This document shows, one piece after another, positions 10,352-22,543 of a DNA stretch of 37,732 nt. Location of the stretch: NCBI GenBank assembly GCA_024195585.1, contig SWBL01000419.1:1-37732 (forward strand), read 5' to 3'. Position 1 is the first letter of the stretch, and each line of letters begins with the position of its first letter. Source of the stretch: Aureobasidium sp. EXF-3400. Its lineage: Eukaryota; Ascomycota; Dothideomycetes; Dothideales; Saccotheciaceae. Below the pieces are notes generated by a model. It saw only the letters and a program-made list of their open reading frames with translations. It was not told the origin of the DNA and did no database searches. A program made the position numbers and the translations under genes.

Positions 10352-11146
10352 TTGGAATGATGACTATCTATTTTATTTGCAAGCTCATCCATTTTCAACA
10401 GATCTTTGAGAACCTCTTGAAAATGATCACGTTCAACTGTCTCTCGAAGTTGTATCCTTTTGGTAAACATTGTGTCAGGATCGCTCCATGCGTCAATGCG
10501 CGCTGGAGCTACACGAGATTCAAGCCTACTTGATGTGCGACAAGACAGTCTTGCAATCGTTCATACTTCATTACGCGCGCAGACTCAGGCATCAATCAGC
10601 TTTCATTGGGTTCCAAACCAACAATGACGCGACAGTCGGGAGCTGTGGATTTTGAATCAAATGGACTTTCACATGTCAAACACAGCTATTTTAGCCCCGC
10701 GCATCTGCATAAGCACACTCGGTAATTAGAGCAGATCCTCTCTGGGGTCCCCGATACCCCATGCGCGGCACGGCAGCCTGCTGTGGGGGAAGGATTGGGT
10801 GATTGGTTACTGGTCAGTTCTAGCCGAAGAGGCGTGCGTGACCCGATAACACATTTGCCATCCACGCCCCGTGAGGCAAAGCCCTTTTTCTGAATACGTG
10901 ACTTTTCTGCAAGTTAGGCACCAACTCGTGAGCGATAAGTCTGCTGGTGTGAAGCCTCGGCGTCGGTCTTTCAATTTGCGTCGCTTATCACGGCTCTCTA
11001 AGACCCCGACTAGATCCCTACGACATCTTTTTCTCTATCCTCTCCATATCGAACGAGGTCTTCTATTCTCACGCGTCACCGGGATGCGCGCGCTCACCAC
11101 AATCTAGTCCGACGCGATCTGGGATCCTCAACAGGTTGGCCATGCG
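10352..11146. other. Intergenic, no gene seen
   Basis: Downstream of the MFS gene and upstream of the kinase gene. Short frames at 10321-10655 and 10871-11107 look random. An out-of-frame ATG at 11142, five bases before the kinase start, could act as an upstream start. Confidence 0.5.
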
Positions 11147-14078
11147 ATGCCGACAAGCATTCGCGACACATTCAATACGAAGGTGGAACGCGTGAAGCCT
11201 CAATGCAAGTTGAAGGACCACACCTCGAAATGCGGCTGCCTGAAGCCTTTTGTAAGGACCTCTCGCTTGAAAGAGTGGATGCAAAAACAGGAGACTGGAG
11301 ACATACCCAATGGCGAATTGCTGTTCGAGGACGTGCAGCCAATCATGGAGGCTCTTCATGCGAACGCAACCACTGTACTTGCGAGCAGTACTCTGGTATT
11401 CAGTTGGCTAGTAGAGGCAGACTACGGCCAACTCATTCACATCTTTCATGGTGCCGGTCTAAATGATGCCAGGCTAGGGGATGCCAGATATCGCCTCGAC
11501 AAAGACGAGGAGTTAAAGCAGGAGTTCGAACAACATGCCAAAGGTACCTCAATCAAATTCGATGACATGATAGAAAAGCTGGAAGATACAAGATGGGAAT
11601 TTTGTCCTCATCTCCTGGATTCGAGCCTCAGAGACGAAAACAAAAACAAAGACTTTGGCAACAAGCTCTATATACCGTTCTGCCAACAATGGGTCGTAAC
11701 TGAAGTAGGCACCGGAGGCGTCAAAGGCATCAGCGGCGCCACAGCAGTTGTATACATTGTCTGCATTCAAGAAGAGTTTGTGTCAGAGGACGTCAGGCGA
11801 GATCTAGGTCCTTCATTGACCGACGAACGCTTTGGAGTAGTAAGTAGCCACACAATTTGAGGCTCATCGAACAATCTGAATGACTGATAACATGAAGTGT
11901 TATCGATTGGCTATCAAGAAGATGGAAAATGCCCGATCGAACCTTTTTAGTCAAGAAAGACGCGTTCTTAGAGGCATACACGACAAGAGTGGCATGCTGC
12001 GATCTCTTGGCTTCTACAAGTCTAGCGACGAGATAGGAAAAGTGTATCATAACATCCTACTTGAGTTTGCTGACTCGAACCTTCATCAGTACTTCATGGC
12101 TTATGATCCACCTCAACTCGCGAAAGAGATCTACTCAGAATGGAAAGCTTTTTGTGATGTCGTGGCAGCCATTGAGACTTTCCATGATTTCGAGTACAGG
12201 AGGGCAAGGTGGTCAGGGTATGTCAGCGCATAGACGTCCAGTCCGAAGTCCAAGGAGAGCTAATCTTGAGAATGCAGATGGCATGGTGATATCAAGCCTC
12301 GGAACCTCCTGCGTGTCGGCAGTGAGTGGAAACTTGCCGATTACGGTTTCACCGTCTTCCGTGAAGTGTCTACAGACGGTTCACCAAGAGCGCCACTCAA
12401 GGAGTGCACTCAGACCTGGGGTAGTTGGGATGTATCTCCAGCCACAACTCACGGCTAACGTATTACAGGGGCGCCTGAAACTATACACCCGGGAGCCTAT
12501 GTTCTCCAAACCGTTGATACTTGGTCGTTCGGATGTGTGCTATCGCTCGCGGCAACATGGATGGTCAAAGGCCTCAGAGGCGTTCTTGAGTATCAGAGAT
12601 ACAGGTCTGAGGCTCGTAAGAAACTCATTCAAACATCTGACGCTTCGGATGTTTTCCATAACAATGTTGACGTCCTGCCACAAATCAAGAGCTGGCATGC
12701 TCACTTGAGGCAGCTCATACGCAAATCCGACGACATCACAGAACAGATCTTGAAGGTCGTGGACGAAGACTTACTAGTCAAAGATACTGGTCGTTCGACT
12801 TCACGACAATTGCGCGAGAAGTTGGTGTTCGTTCTCTCACAAGCTAAAGAACATCTCAATGAACCTCCAATAGATGCAGAACTGTCTGGAGCTCTGGAAT
12901 ATGTTCGAGCTCATTCCGACGATTTAATGAGTTCGTACAACAGCCAAGAACACGACGGAAATGATGGCACAGTCTCACGTCCGCTACCGGCTATCGCTCA
13001 GGTACAGTCTACTGAACAACCAGAAAGATCCATTCGATCAGGCTCCAATGGGCAAGTGATGGCAACAGAGCCGATGTCCAGCGGTCCAAATGGTGTCCCG
13101 TCACGACTCGGCCCCAATCTTTCAGCACAAGACATGGGGCAGGAAAATTCGCCACACTTGCCGGATGTTCTGGAAGCTGATGCTGCGCCAGAGCCGCGCA
13201 GCGATGAGCATAGGAGAGAAACGTCCGAAATGGAAAATTTGTCCCAGTCTGGTACAACAATTCGGATGCTGGACACTCCGAGATCGTCGACCACCCGAGC
13301 ACCGAGTATGTTGCCATATTCGACAAACGATGCGGGACTAGAGGAATTAAGTCGGGTGTGGAGCCACACCGAAGAAGCAAACGACAAGGCTCTTGAGGAG
13401 CTTCTCAGATACACCGGCGGACAAGCCGCCGAGCGAGTCAACGACCAGGGACGTACGCCTATCATGGTGGCCGCACAGAGTAACAAGCTGGCCGTGGTCA
13501 ATGTATTGATTCGTCACTCAAACATACTGACCAAAGACAAAGAAGACAAGACGGTCCTTCACTATCTTGTTATTGGACAGCACCTCCACAGCGATGGTCG
13601 CGGCAGGAAGGAAGATAGAGCATTCCTGGACACACTGAAAAGACTGCTAGCCCGCAATCCTCATCGGGAGGATTCGCGTCTCTGGATCGACGCAATGTAT
13701 AAAGGCCATCACACATGTTTGCTTTTGTGCGCGCAAAACGACATGCCAGAGGCAGTAAATTTGCTGAAGAAACATGGAGCTTCTGTAGATGGGGTGGGAC
13801 CCGATGACGATGAAGACGATGCACCAATCATGGAAGCCATGAGATTAGGAAACTATCGCGTGGTTCTTGCACTGTTAGAAAAGCCGAAACCAGCGACAAA
13901 GCACTCGAAGCTCCTCAAAAAGTATAAGAACAATGTATCTCCAGGTAACTGGGACGCAATCGAGACAAAGGTGGCCGACTTACAGTCTCAAGAAGCACCA
14001 CGAGAGCAACCACCGAGAACATCGCAGAAATCACGGCGGCCGCAACTGCGTTGGGGAGGGCTTCTGAGAAAAGGATAG
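11147..14078 (+). CDS. Protein kinase-like protein with C-terminal ankyrin-like repeats
   Basis: Four exons (11147-11839, 11898-12217, 12278-12420, 12469-14078) give 921 aa; all three introns are GT-AG and keep the frame. Residues 1-230 form a helical N-terminal region without a domain I know. The kinase core follows: LAIKKM with the candidate ATP-binding lysine at 238 or 239, E251 for helix C, catalytic loop HGDIKPRN (340-347, HGD instead of HRD), ADYG (358-361, DYG instead of DFG), and the APE motif at 387-389. D342 and D359 are present, so activity is plausible. A Ser/Thr/Pro-rich disordered linker (about 540-670) leads to ankyrin-like repeats (about 700-890, for example GRTPIMVAAQSNKLAVVNVL). 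I infer a cytosolic signalling protein; its substrate is unknown. Confidence 0.8.
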
Positions 14079-14249
14079 TTTCCTGAGAGATGATTGGTGA
14101 TCGCAGAACGCAAACATACTCACGAACGCAATCGAACTTTTACGTACGAATCTCAAAAGGATCACCGTGTCCCTCAAAATTGTTTGTACTAGCATTACAA
14201 ACCCTCGGAGCATGAGATATGCACAACTTCTCAATTCCATTTCTCTTCT

Positions 14250-16849
14250 TTAAGCTCCTTCATAGTCAGAATTTCCACTTGATTGAGCCGTGCTTGGAAA
14301 CTCAGAGAGCTCGTGGTCTTCGCTCGAGCGAGTTTCACGGTCTTCTTCATTCAAGCGACTCTCACGGTCTTGTTTGTCCAAGCGATCTACCTGCCAGTCC
14401 TCGAACGTGATAATGCGTCTGAAGCCTCGTGTTCTGGGGAACATGGTCTCGACTTGATACCGAATGTAGTCAATGGTGTGTGCACCGAACACAAACTGCG
14501 TATTGAAGATTCTGTTGTCAGCTTATGTTGAAGGAGGAACAGAGTTGTAGGACACGCACATTCATGTCTTCGAGCTCTACAGCTTTTGCCGGATATCGCA
14601 TGAAGAGCCAAACTAATACTGCGGCAAAGAGGTCAAGTGCTGCAAAAGAGCCGAGCAAGACCATATGTTGATTGCGATGATCTGGATATTGGAGTTTGCT
14701 TTGATATAGAGGTACTGCCATGGCAACAGCACCTGCAAAGCTGAGGTTTATGGCGACTGCGAGAGACATTCCGACTTCGCGATACTTCTGCGGAAAGACT
14801 TCCGACGAGTACATGAATGGTATGACCTGGAGACAAACATTAGGACTGTCGTTTTGTGGTATACTCGTAATCATGCAATACTCACGCCTGCTCCAGGGCT
14901 GTACAATGCAGTATAGACTATTATTAATGCTGCTGATGCACCAACGTTTGCCTTGTCCAGAAAGTGCCCAGTCAAGAGGAGGAAAGGGAACATCAGGATC
15001 AATGACGACAACAGCAGACCACGACGCCCAATTCTTTCGATCAGAAAGAAGGCGAGTGGAGAGAATACTGCGTTACTTGCAGCGAACCTGAGTTGTAAAG
15101 AGGCATGAGCGGGACCGTCCTGATACTAATCGAAACTCACTCCGACTTACCCAAATGCCATCCAGAGAGTACTTGTCGGCTTCGACGATCCATTCGAGTT
15201 CTGAAGTACGGTGGTCGCCAGGAAGGCAAAGATATTGATACCCGAGAACTGCCTTGGGCTTGTCAGTGACGTTCGATAGGGGACGCTTGAATAGAAATTA
15301 CTGTGCAATCATGACCACACTTGATGCTACAACAGCACGTCGATTGCGACCATCTCGGAACAGTCCAAGGATGTTTGAGAAGAATTCTCCGAATCTCGAG
15401 CGAAGCTCTTTGGATTTCGGAGCAGGGCCCGTGGGATTTTCCATATCCTTATCGATGCTTCTGGAGAGGCTTGTGGGTGTAATCGATGTTTTTGAGGACA
15501 GGAGCTCTTCGACGTGTGATTGGACGTACACCAAAAATAGGTCACCTGTTAAGAGTTATTGACGGTTCGGTGGTATAACCATGCCTTGCGCTTACGAGAA
15601 GCTTGTAGTGGGGTGGCTCTCAAGGCTGCGAACCCGAGATAGACTTTTTTATACTGCTGCTTTCGCATGAGCCAGCGAGGCGACCTACGAAAGGTCAGTG
15701 TGTATCTGTAGAGTTACTAGGTCCATTCGAACTTACTCAGGAACGACGTAACAAAGACACAGTAGCGGGATAGCTGGGACGAATGCTATGCCGATCTGTA
15801 ACCGCCAGTGTCGTTGGAAGACGAGATTGGCCGAAGCCCCGAGAAAGATACCAACAGCTACAAATGTCTGCCAGGACACCAAAAGTCTGCCTCGTAGTTT
15901 TGGAGGAGCAACCTCGCTCTCAATGACAGGTACTCTGTCTAAGATCAGCAATCACGACTGGCTTGTTTTCTGACTGTGAAGCTTACACGGAAGCCTTTGC
16001 TCCGATGCCTACGCCTTGTATGAGCCGACACACAAGCAGCTGGTACCTGCAGCACATGAAGTCAGGGATGGTGTTTGCAAGAGAGTGTAGAGTGGCCTAC
16101 CATGTCCTACAATAAGCAGAACCGATAGGACCCGCCATAGAACAAAGAGCGGCACAAAATAGCGCGGTGCGTCTAAGGCTATTCAGCTTGTTGATCGGAA
16201 GATGTTTTACGGATGCTCACCTTCCATAGACATAGGTGATTGGATCAGAAACCCATGCTCCAAGGACGCTTGCTGCGAAATATGGCATCGCATTGACAAT
16301 ACTGCGAGCTGTCATTATAAGAACCCAGATCGTTTGGCATATTATTCGTACCCAAAATATCGTAGCCCTTTGTCTTGAACATTTGAGGTCTTGTTGTGGC
16401 TGAAATGATTCCATTGAGGGTTTCCAGTAGAGCCTCCGCTGTTGGCGATGTGTAGAGCTTCGGGCCACTGGAGATTTGCTCCGACAATGCTCTCCTGAGA
16501 CCAGCCCCTTTATTACGATACTTTCAGTATCTATTTTCTTAGTCCTCGGTCATGATAATGCACTTACTGTACGATAGCTCCTACAGCGCAGGTGCACAGC
16601 AACACTATCAGAGCCTTGGTGAGAGACCTCAGCTCACCCTTGTCTTCCAAAGCCAACTCTTTCTCTTCGAGAGAGGTTATCGTTCCTGGATGATATTTCT
16701 GCAACAACCTGCGACTCGCAGCTAGGCGTGCTCCTCTCTGCAGAGTCGGAAGATCGACCACATCTTTCAATCCCTCTTTCTTCTCGTAGAAGTCGTTGAT
16801 GTGTCGGAGCAACGAAGTATCATCCAATACCGAGAGAGGATTGATGATT
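14250..16849 (-). CDS. MFS sugar-transporter-like protein (12 or more exons, first exon unresolved)
   Basis: Exons read by frame and splice sites: 16849-16568, 16507-16352, 16301-16221, 16172-16101, 16046-15987, 15934-15737, 15684-15596, 15545-15302, 15252-15151, 15087-14886, 14826-14558, 14511-14250. The joined frame gives about 671 residues with hallmarks of the sugar porter family: VQGWSQESIVGANLQWP after TM1, SDPITYVYGRR, CRLIQGVGIGAKAS, ESEVAPPKLRGRL, PESPRWLM at the end of the first half, QQFSGINIFAFL in TM7, and RIGRRGLLL. The N-terminus (over 90 residues) and C-terminal tail (about 60, very charged) are long for the family. No in-frame ATG exists in the first listed exon, so a short 5' exon upstream must supply it. 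The last intron only works with a GC donor. Family is sure; substrate is unknown, and inositol or hexose types are both possible. Confidence 0.8.
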
Positions 16850-18017
16850 CTGTATCACTCAGTCATCAGCTTTGGTGGTTTGGGGTAGGATTGGTGACCA
16901 GTCATACAAGCCATATTGCGCGTTCTGACTTATCTGTTTATCGATCCTGGAATCTTTCTGGAAGATGGTTAACAACCATTGCGGCCTCTACACTTTACCA
17001 TTGACATTAATTACCTGATTGGGTCGATTGTCCATGTCGAGTTGCAGTAAGTTATCGTTTCTAGCAGCAAATTTGGTAACAGAGATCTACTCCCGCTCTT
17101 ACAACGAGATTTGTTTCGCATTTGTGGTCATACCTGTGGAATAATACTCGGAAGCATGATAGAACGCTTCTGGAGGAACACGACAGATCGACAGATGCTT
17201 ACGGTCTGCCTGATTATACACTGCCTTGCATTTCAGCCACTTTCGATAATCTGATAGTCTGCATTGCATGTGCATGGCGGAGTAGATACGCCGGATTTGG
17301 CTGGACGCAGAAAATTCCGCGAATCGACGCTGTTGGCTTGTGAGACAAGCGCCGTGGCTTAACGACATCCAGGATATCGGGACTGGCCTAAGAGACACTA
17401 AAATTCTCCAGGTAAAGATATGTTGTTTTCTCTTCTATCTTGATCGACTCCACGAAGGTCGACTGTTTGGTCGTTTCGCAAAGGTTACGATATGAACCGC
17501 GTTCTACTCTCGAAGCATCGATTTATCGCGAGAGCATCTTATCGTACAGCTGTGTTGCTTATGCATTCAAAAATTAGTCTCGTGGCTTGTGAAGACCGAC
17601 ACATGACCGAGTGCTTTGCTTGGCTTGCATGGCGATCATCGGAATCCATTACCCGGGCATTGCCACGACTTAAATAGATGCATTCATGCTGCTTTGGATG
17701 CTGATCACTACCGATTTTGTGCAATGGTCAAATAGATGCTCTCTTCTGTTCTAAGTATCTACATGTCGACTTGTACAGGGCTTGCAGCAAGTTCAGAATT
17801 TTCAAAGCTATCGACGTATTTGGAACGACCAGCATGCAAGCAGTGAGCTGACGGACTCGGTTAGGACCATCTGGCCTACCTAAAATGGCGATTACATGCA
17901 ACATGGGACAGACGAGAGCTTTCCGTCTCTGCCGGTGATTCTATGATATATGAGGCTTCGTAAAAACCGTGGTCCTTGAATCGTCCATTTCCACTCTTTC
18001 AACACTCAACATTAATC
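16850..18017. other. Intergenic, contains the unseen first exon of the sugar-porter gene
   Basis: The missing 5' exon of the transporter should lie in about 16870-17100; ATGs at 16994, 17000 and 17034 region are candidates but only a weak donor gives the right phase. The rest shows no supported gene. A 99-codon minus frame at 17099-17398 has no recognisable content. Confidence 0.4.
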
Positions 18018-18283
18018 ATGGCTTTTCCAAGACCTCGCCGCGTTAATACCCAGAACAGGAGAGTGATACAAGAAACTTTCCCAGCTTACAGACTAGAATG
18101 GGATACACTTAAAGGCTTTCTGAAAGACATCTATCCTGATTGGACAGGATGGAAACAACAAAAAGTCCGCCATTATCATGAACAAGGCTATTTCGACAGA
18201 ATTGATTACTGACTTGTGCTCTACATTAGATGGACGATCATTGGCAATTCGAGGTGCCATGGGAACTCACACCGGTAGAATAA
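18018..18283 (+). CDS. Small hypothetical protein, possibly two exons
   Basis: From the ATG at 18018 (ATCATGGC context) a frame runs 49 codons to 18164. A possible intron 18165-18229 (donor gtccgc is weak; CTGAC branch and ttag acceptor are good) joins in phase 0 to 18230-18283, giving 66 aa. The second exon ends DDHWQFEVPWELTPVE, a W-x-F-x-V-P-x-x-L-T pattern that looks like a conserved C-terminus, so I favour the spliced form. Unspliced, the frame ends after 64 codons. It contains FLKDIYPDWTGW, no signal peptide and no membrane segment. Function unknown. It lies just upstream of the CorA-like gene on the same strand. Confidence 0.4.
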
Positions 18284-18677
18284 AAGGCGCAAGATCAGTC
18301 GTACTTGATCCAGGATCTGACATACACAGGAGGACAAAGTGAGGCTTGCAGATCGTCGGGCTGGAAGTGCCTTGTGATGACCGACTTTTTTATAGTCTTT
18401 TTGCCTCGTTCGAGCGATTGTGGGCTTGGGCATGAACATGTGCCGCCAGCGGACGGGGGCTTGGTTGCTTTACCCTGGGGCTTAGCGATACTTGTACCAA
18501 ACATATAACGTTTCTGCAGGCTAACTGCAACAGGCTGTCGACACAGCCAGCCAACTGGTACCAGTACATTACCTCTATGTCATTTGAATACTCGCATAAA
18601 TAAACAGGTCAATCGTATCCAGAGTGAACTTGATCGACAGCTCAAAAGTCGACTCTCAAGACTTCACGACCGAGATC
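18284..18677. other. Intergenic, promoter side of the CorA-like gene
   Basis: No gene seen. It holds the 5' flank of the CorA-like gene, whose in-frame GTG at 18624 is not a likely start in a fungus. Confidence 0.5.
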
Positions 18678-20547
18678 ATGCAGCAATCTATTTCAGAAGA
18701 ATTCGTGCAGTCATGTCTGAACCATGCGCGATATCCACAGAACCTCATCCCTCAAATCACCAGAGCATACCCACAAGAGCTTGAGCAACATACTAGCGAC
18801 TTAGTGGATATCCGCCAGAGGCTATGCGTCGCGAGCGAAGAATTTGCCGACGTACCTGTTCGAGAACTACATCATGACCCAGCACAGGGTAGTCGTATGT
18901 TAAAATCACCTAGTGCACTTACAGAACGACTGATTCGTCACTTCAGACCTACAGAAGTATGACATTAAAACATTAACGCAGCTAAACAGATGGCTCGGAA
19001 ATGTGTTTGACAGTCAGAATAATCAAAACCCAGCGTCGCCACAGCAGCAAAACAATTACCCGAGCTGCCGCTTCATGTATGTTCTCAGGCATCTGATCTG
19101 TACAGACTCTGACACTTTTACCCAGATATTTGTATGCTCAAGATTCACGGGCTAGATTGAGGGTTACCCATGATATGCTTACTCGAATCTTGACATACCA
19201 TCAAGTGATGCCAGGATATCTTGACTTCTTCCATGCCTTCGGTGCACAAGCAAATCCACGCGGAAAGTATTTCACTGGATTCTACCAACAAACAATGCTT
19301 GAAGATGATTCACAAGTTCCAACGATCGGTCGCAGCTGTCGTCAGTATCAGATGTGTTATAACCTTAGGGGAGTGACATCCACAAGGAACCTGAAAGGCG
19401 AAGTTTCTGAGTGGTCTGTCCGGCAAACCGGTATTCATCATCAGTTTGATGTTGTACATGGTACCAGCGTATGGATCGTCACCAAGGGCGGGCAGGATTT
19501 ACTCTCGACATTCGACCAATCTATGGAGAGCCCACTTGCACAATCCTTGGAAACTGCACAGGATTGCTTTCGGACAAGCCTGAAAATACATCGTATCTTT
19601 TGCCAATGGTCAGCTGAAGACTGGAGGCAATACACTGACTGGTTGGAAGACCGCGGTCTTGAATCAAACGTAAGCTCGGCCAACCATCGAAGATAATCAT
19701 TCATATTGACAGAAGCAGCGCCGGACCTCCTTGGCTCTATACGGGTCACAAGAATCCAAGCTTTCCCGCCTGGCGTACAAGTCTAAGGACCTACAAGACA
19801 TTCAAGTATGGAAAGACAAAACACGCCAGGCAATAATGCTATTGGAATCGAATGCTGATGTCATGGCTGCTCTGGGAACATACTATGTGAAACTTCTGGA
19901 CAATGAAGACTTTCCTCTGAGAGCGGAATCTCGGAAAAGCATACAGAATTTCGCAGCGGACGTCGAGGGTAATATCGTTTGTGTCAGAATGCAGGTGCGT
20001 CGGCTCAACCTGCTTGCAGAAACCATCAGTGACAGAAAGGATTTGGTATGTTCGATCATACACTCAATTGCAAAGTACCATATGTCTGACCATCTCAGGT
20101 TGCCCAACACTTCCAAAATCAGGTTGCAGAGAGGACCGAACAACTAAATCACAATCTGGAAAAAGAGGCGATTGTGATGCGCATAATCACGATTGTCACC
20201 CTTGTCTACCTACCCGCAACGTTTGTCTCGGTAAGTTCACCGTATCAGAATCAATAAAGCCGAATCCTGATGAACAAATGTAGACTTTCTTCAGCACAGA
20301 TGTCGTACATTATCAGGCTTCGGGTGACTCCGGTTCAGAGACGAGCTATTCGCATCTTGCCATGATGCGATGGTTGCAGGTCACGCTTCCTTTGACCTTC
20401 GTGACCATAGTAGGTGCCTGGATGGCGTTCAAGACTGCGACAATCTCTCGCAAAAGTACGGAGATGAAGAACAATCTGGTCAAGCGCAAGGACAAAGTGA
20501 AGACGAAGTGGGGATTCCATAATGACCTAGAGAAAGGGAAGATTTGA
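18678..20547 (+). CDS. CorA-like membrane protein (fungal CorA-like family)
   Basis: Six exons (18678-18894, 18947-19076, 19126-19669, 19713-20045, 20099-20230, 20284-20547) give 539 aa with every junction in frame. The large N-terminal cytosolic domain carries the signature of the fungal CorA-like family: YLYAQDSRARLRVTHDMLTR, HHQVMPGYLDFFHAFG, GRSCRQYQMCYNL, WSVRQTGIHHQFDVV and SVWIVTKG. A coiled region follows (exons 4-5), then two membrane helices: one around IITIVTLVYLPATFVSTFFS and one around WLQVTLPLTFVTIVGAWMAF. The classical GMN motif of CorA magnesium channels is not present after TM1; the position reads FVSTFFSTD, common in this fungal branch. Whether these proteins move ions is not established; some may be regulatory. 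It lies at the edge of the small-gene array. Confidence 0.85.
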
Positions 20548-21381
20548 TCGTCGTTTCAAGCAGGTAGGAAGTAGATTGTTGGAGAAGAATTTTTGCTATT
20601 ACCGGGTAGAGGTCTCTATACACAAACATTCGTGTGTTGATAGCCATCAGATCTATGGAGTTCGAGTTGCGCTCGTGTCGACATTGCAACTACTTATACT
20701 CTCTTGAGATCGTCAATTCAGAAACAGAAGCTGAATAAGTTGTTGAGCAACCTCGAGCTTCAATGATCTACATTGACACTTGTGTTATCCTTCCAGGTTT
20801 CCCCGCATTGACGCGGACAATTACTCTTTATTAGGGTATGTCGATTGTGCTTCCATACTGATTATTGGATATCAATCACTCGCCCACTGGTTGATCAACC
20901 ACTGAACGCAGTACCTCAATACGTAACGTGGACTCTGGTGTTGATCAAGACCACGACTTCGAGTTGCTATGCGATGCTGCCTACCTCATCTTTGCCAAAA
21001 GCATTATAAACACCGAAAAGCCGGATGAGAAGCTCATCAAGCTCGCAATTTGAATCCCAGAAGAAGTGCTCAGAGATGTCAACACGTCAACGCTATATCG
21101 TGTGCAGACACATACCCTCATTGCACTCACGGCCGATGATGGAGATGTTGCGGAATGGACAAGGAACTATAGGCACAAACTTTCTCACCGCTACAAGTAA
21201 AGCAAACATGATAGGTCAGAGAAGATTCTTGATAATTTTTTGAACCTGCTTAGAACCTTGGACAGATGTTACTGTCACTTCTCAACTAATAGCTTCGTAG
21301 CCATGCAGCTTTGAGTAGGCCGCGTTGTTACACCGGGTATCAGGGGTACCAAATTTGTAAGCAGAACCATACTTTATAGCT
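20548..21381. other. Intergenic between CorA-like gene and the small-gene array
   Basis: No intact gene. It contains the possible coding relic at 20916-21200 described separately. Confidence 0.5.
20916..21200 (+). pseudogene. Possible coding relic interrupted by one stop
   Basis: One frame reads as a protein-like sequence on both sides of a single TGA (21051-21053): DFELLCDAAYLIFAKS and EKPDEKLIKLAI before it, IPEEVLRDVNTSTLY and DDGDVAEWTRNYRHKLS after it, ending with TAA at 21200. Amino-acid composition is balanced and amphipathic across the stop, which suggests former coding. I do not recognise the family and see no start, so this may also be chance. Confidence 0.3.
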
Positions 21382-22127
21382 TTATTCATCAAGATATGGA
21401 TGATCAGCGAGTGCCAACCAGGATTCTTTGTCGGTCATGAACACCGTACGAAGCAAGCCGGTGACTGTACCATGAAATTGAATGGCATCTTCTTCCAAGA
21501 GGGCCACCGCGTCTTCTACACTCTTGCGAATATCTGAGTCAACTAGGCAGGAAGCGTTCTCCAAGACTTCCTTAGCACTTCCAAGAGTGTTGCGGATAGC
21601 GGCTGTGAGGTTTTTGTAAAGTGTGTAGAGCCTGTTGAAATTCTTCATTCTGGTCTGTTGGTAGTTCAAGCTGTGCTCCATCGAGTCCAAAGCCGCTCTT
21701 GACAGGTCATCAAGCTGAACAGGCTCCTCCGTCGGACGTGGGCCATAGAAAATGTCTCTGTCTAGAGCATCTCTAAACAGGCACAGGTGGAGGTTGCTCG
21801 AGACATTTTTCATCTCCACTCGCAACGTCTCAAAGGATTTGCAGAGCTCAGTGAACTTCGCAATCTAGTACCCTATGAGTATGAAGTTCTTTGACAGTGA
21901 CTGATGTCACTTACGTGAGCTTGTTCGTTCTCGTCAGGTCCGTCTCTCGAACCCGTCAACGATTCAGATTTGGACGCATGGTCATCAGAATCATCTCTGG
22001 AAGTGGGCGCCGTATTGTGGTTCTCAGTCGTAGCGCTACCCTCAAGAAAGTCGACTCCGGCGTAGTGGTTGCTCGCGGTGGCGGCAGTAGGGGCGGTCTC
22101 GTCATGTGTGTTGGTTGTGGAAGACAT
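21382..22127 (-). CDS. Array gene 1: helical protein, 231 aa
   Basis: Two exons, 22127-21915 (71 codons) and 21864-21382 (160 codons plus stop), with a phase-0 intron (gtaagt...ctag). Exon 1 encodes a polar, acidic, Ser/Thr-rich tail that should be disordered (for example TSRDDSDDHASKSESLTG). Exon 2 starts IAKFTELCKSFETLRVEM and is almost wholly helical, with heptad-like spacing through FNRLYTLYKNLTAAIRNTLG and SVEDAVALLEEDAIQF, and a tryptophan near the end (KESWLALADHPYLDE). There is no signal peptide, membrane segment or known domain, so I expect a cytosolic or nuclear protein. A TATA-like CTATAAAACC lies upstream on the coding strand near 22242-22252. It is the last member of the minus-strand array. 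Confidence 0.65.
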
Positions 22128-22543
22128 GTTGATGATGGTGTGATGACTTTCAAGTGTCTGTTGAGTGTTGATGCAATGCTGAAAATCAATGGAGGACGTG
22201 GAAGTGTTTGATGTTGAAGTAGAAGTTCAGGAGGAGATGGGAAGGTTTTATAGATAGAATCCGGAGCGATAGGAAGTGACAGTGAATTTTGTTGGGAATG
22301 TTGAGAAGAATGAAGAGACAGTGAGTGAAAGGAAGGTGCGACTAAGCTTGGTCGGCAAGTAATGAGAGCTTTGAGGAGAAAAACAGGGAAAGCACGATTC
22401 AAAGTTAAACACCATTCTGATTTCTGAAGTGCGAATTTGAGCAGAGCATTGGCAAAAAACAAAGAAAAAGGAAAAAGACCGCAGGTGGAAATGACCTTTG
22501 GGAAACAAAACTTTCGTCCGGATGCTTCGCGCGCCATCTTTCG
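22128..22543. other. Intergenic between array genes 1 and 2
   Basis: Promoter region of array gene 1 and 3' flank of gene 2. Long minus frames here (21956-22537) only reflect base composition. Confidence 0.45.

Noticed and set aside
16245..16487. Alternative exon of the sugar-porter gene reading SEQISSGPKLYTSPTAEA
   Set aside because: It can be spliced in frame, but the other frame gives VQGWSQESIVGANLQWP, the family hallmark, so I used that one.
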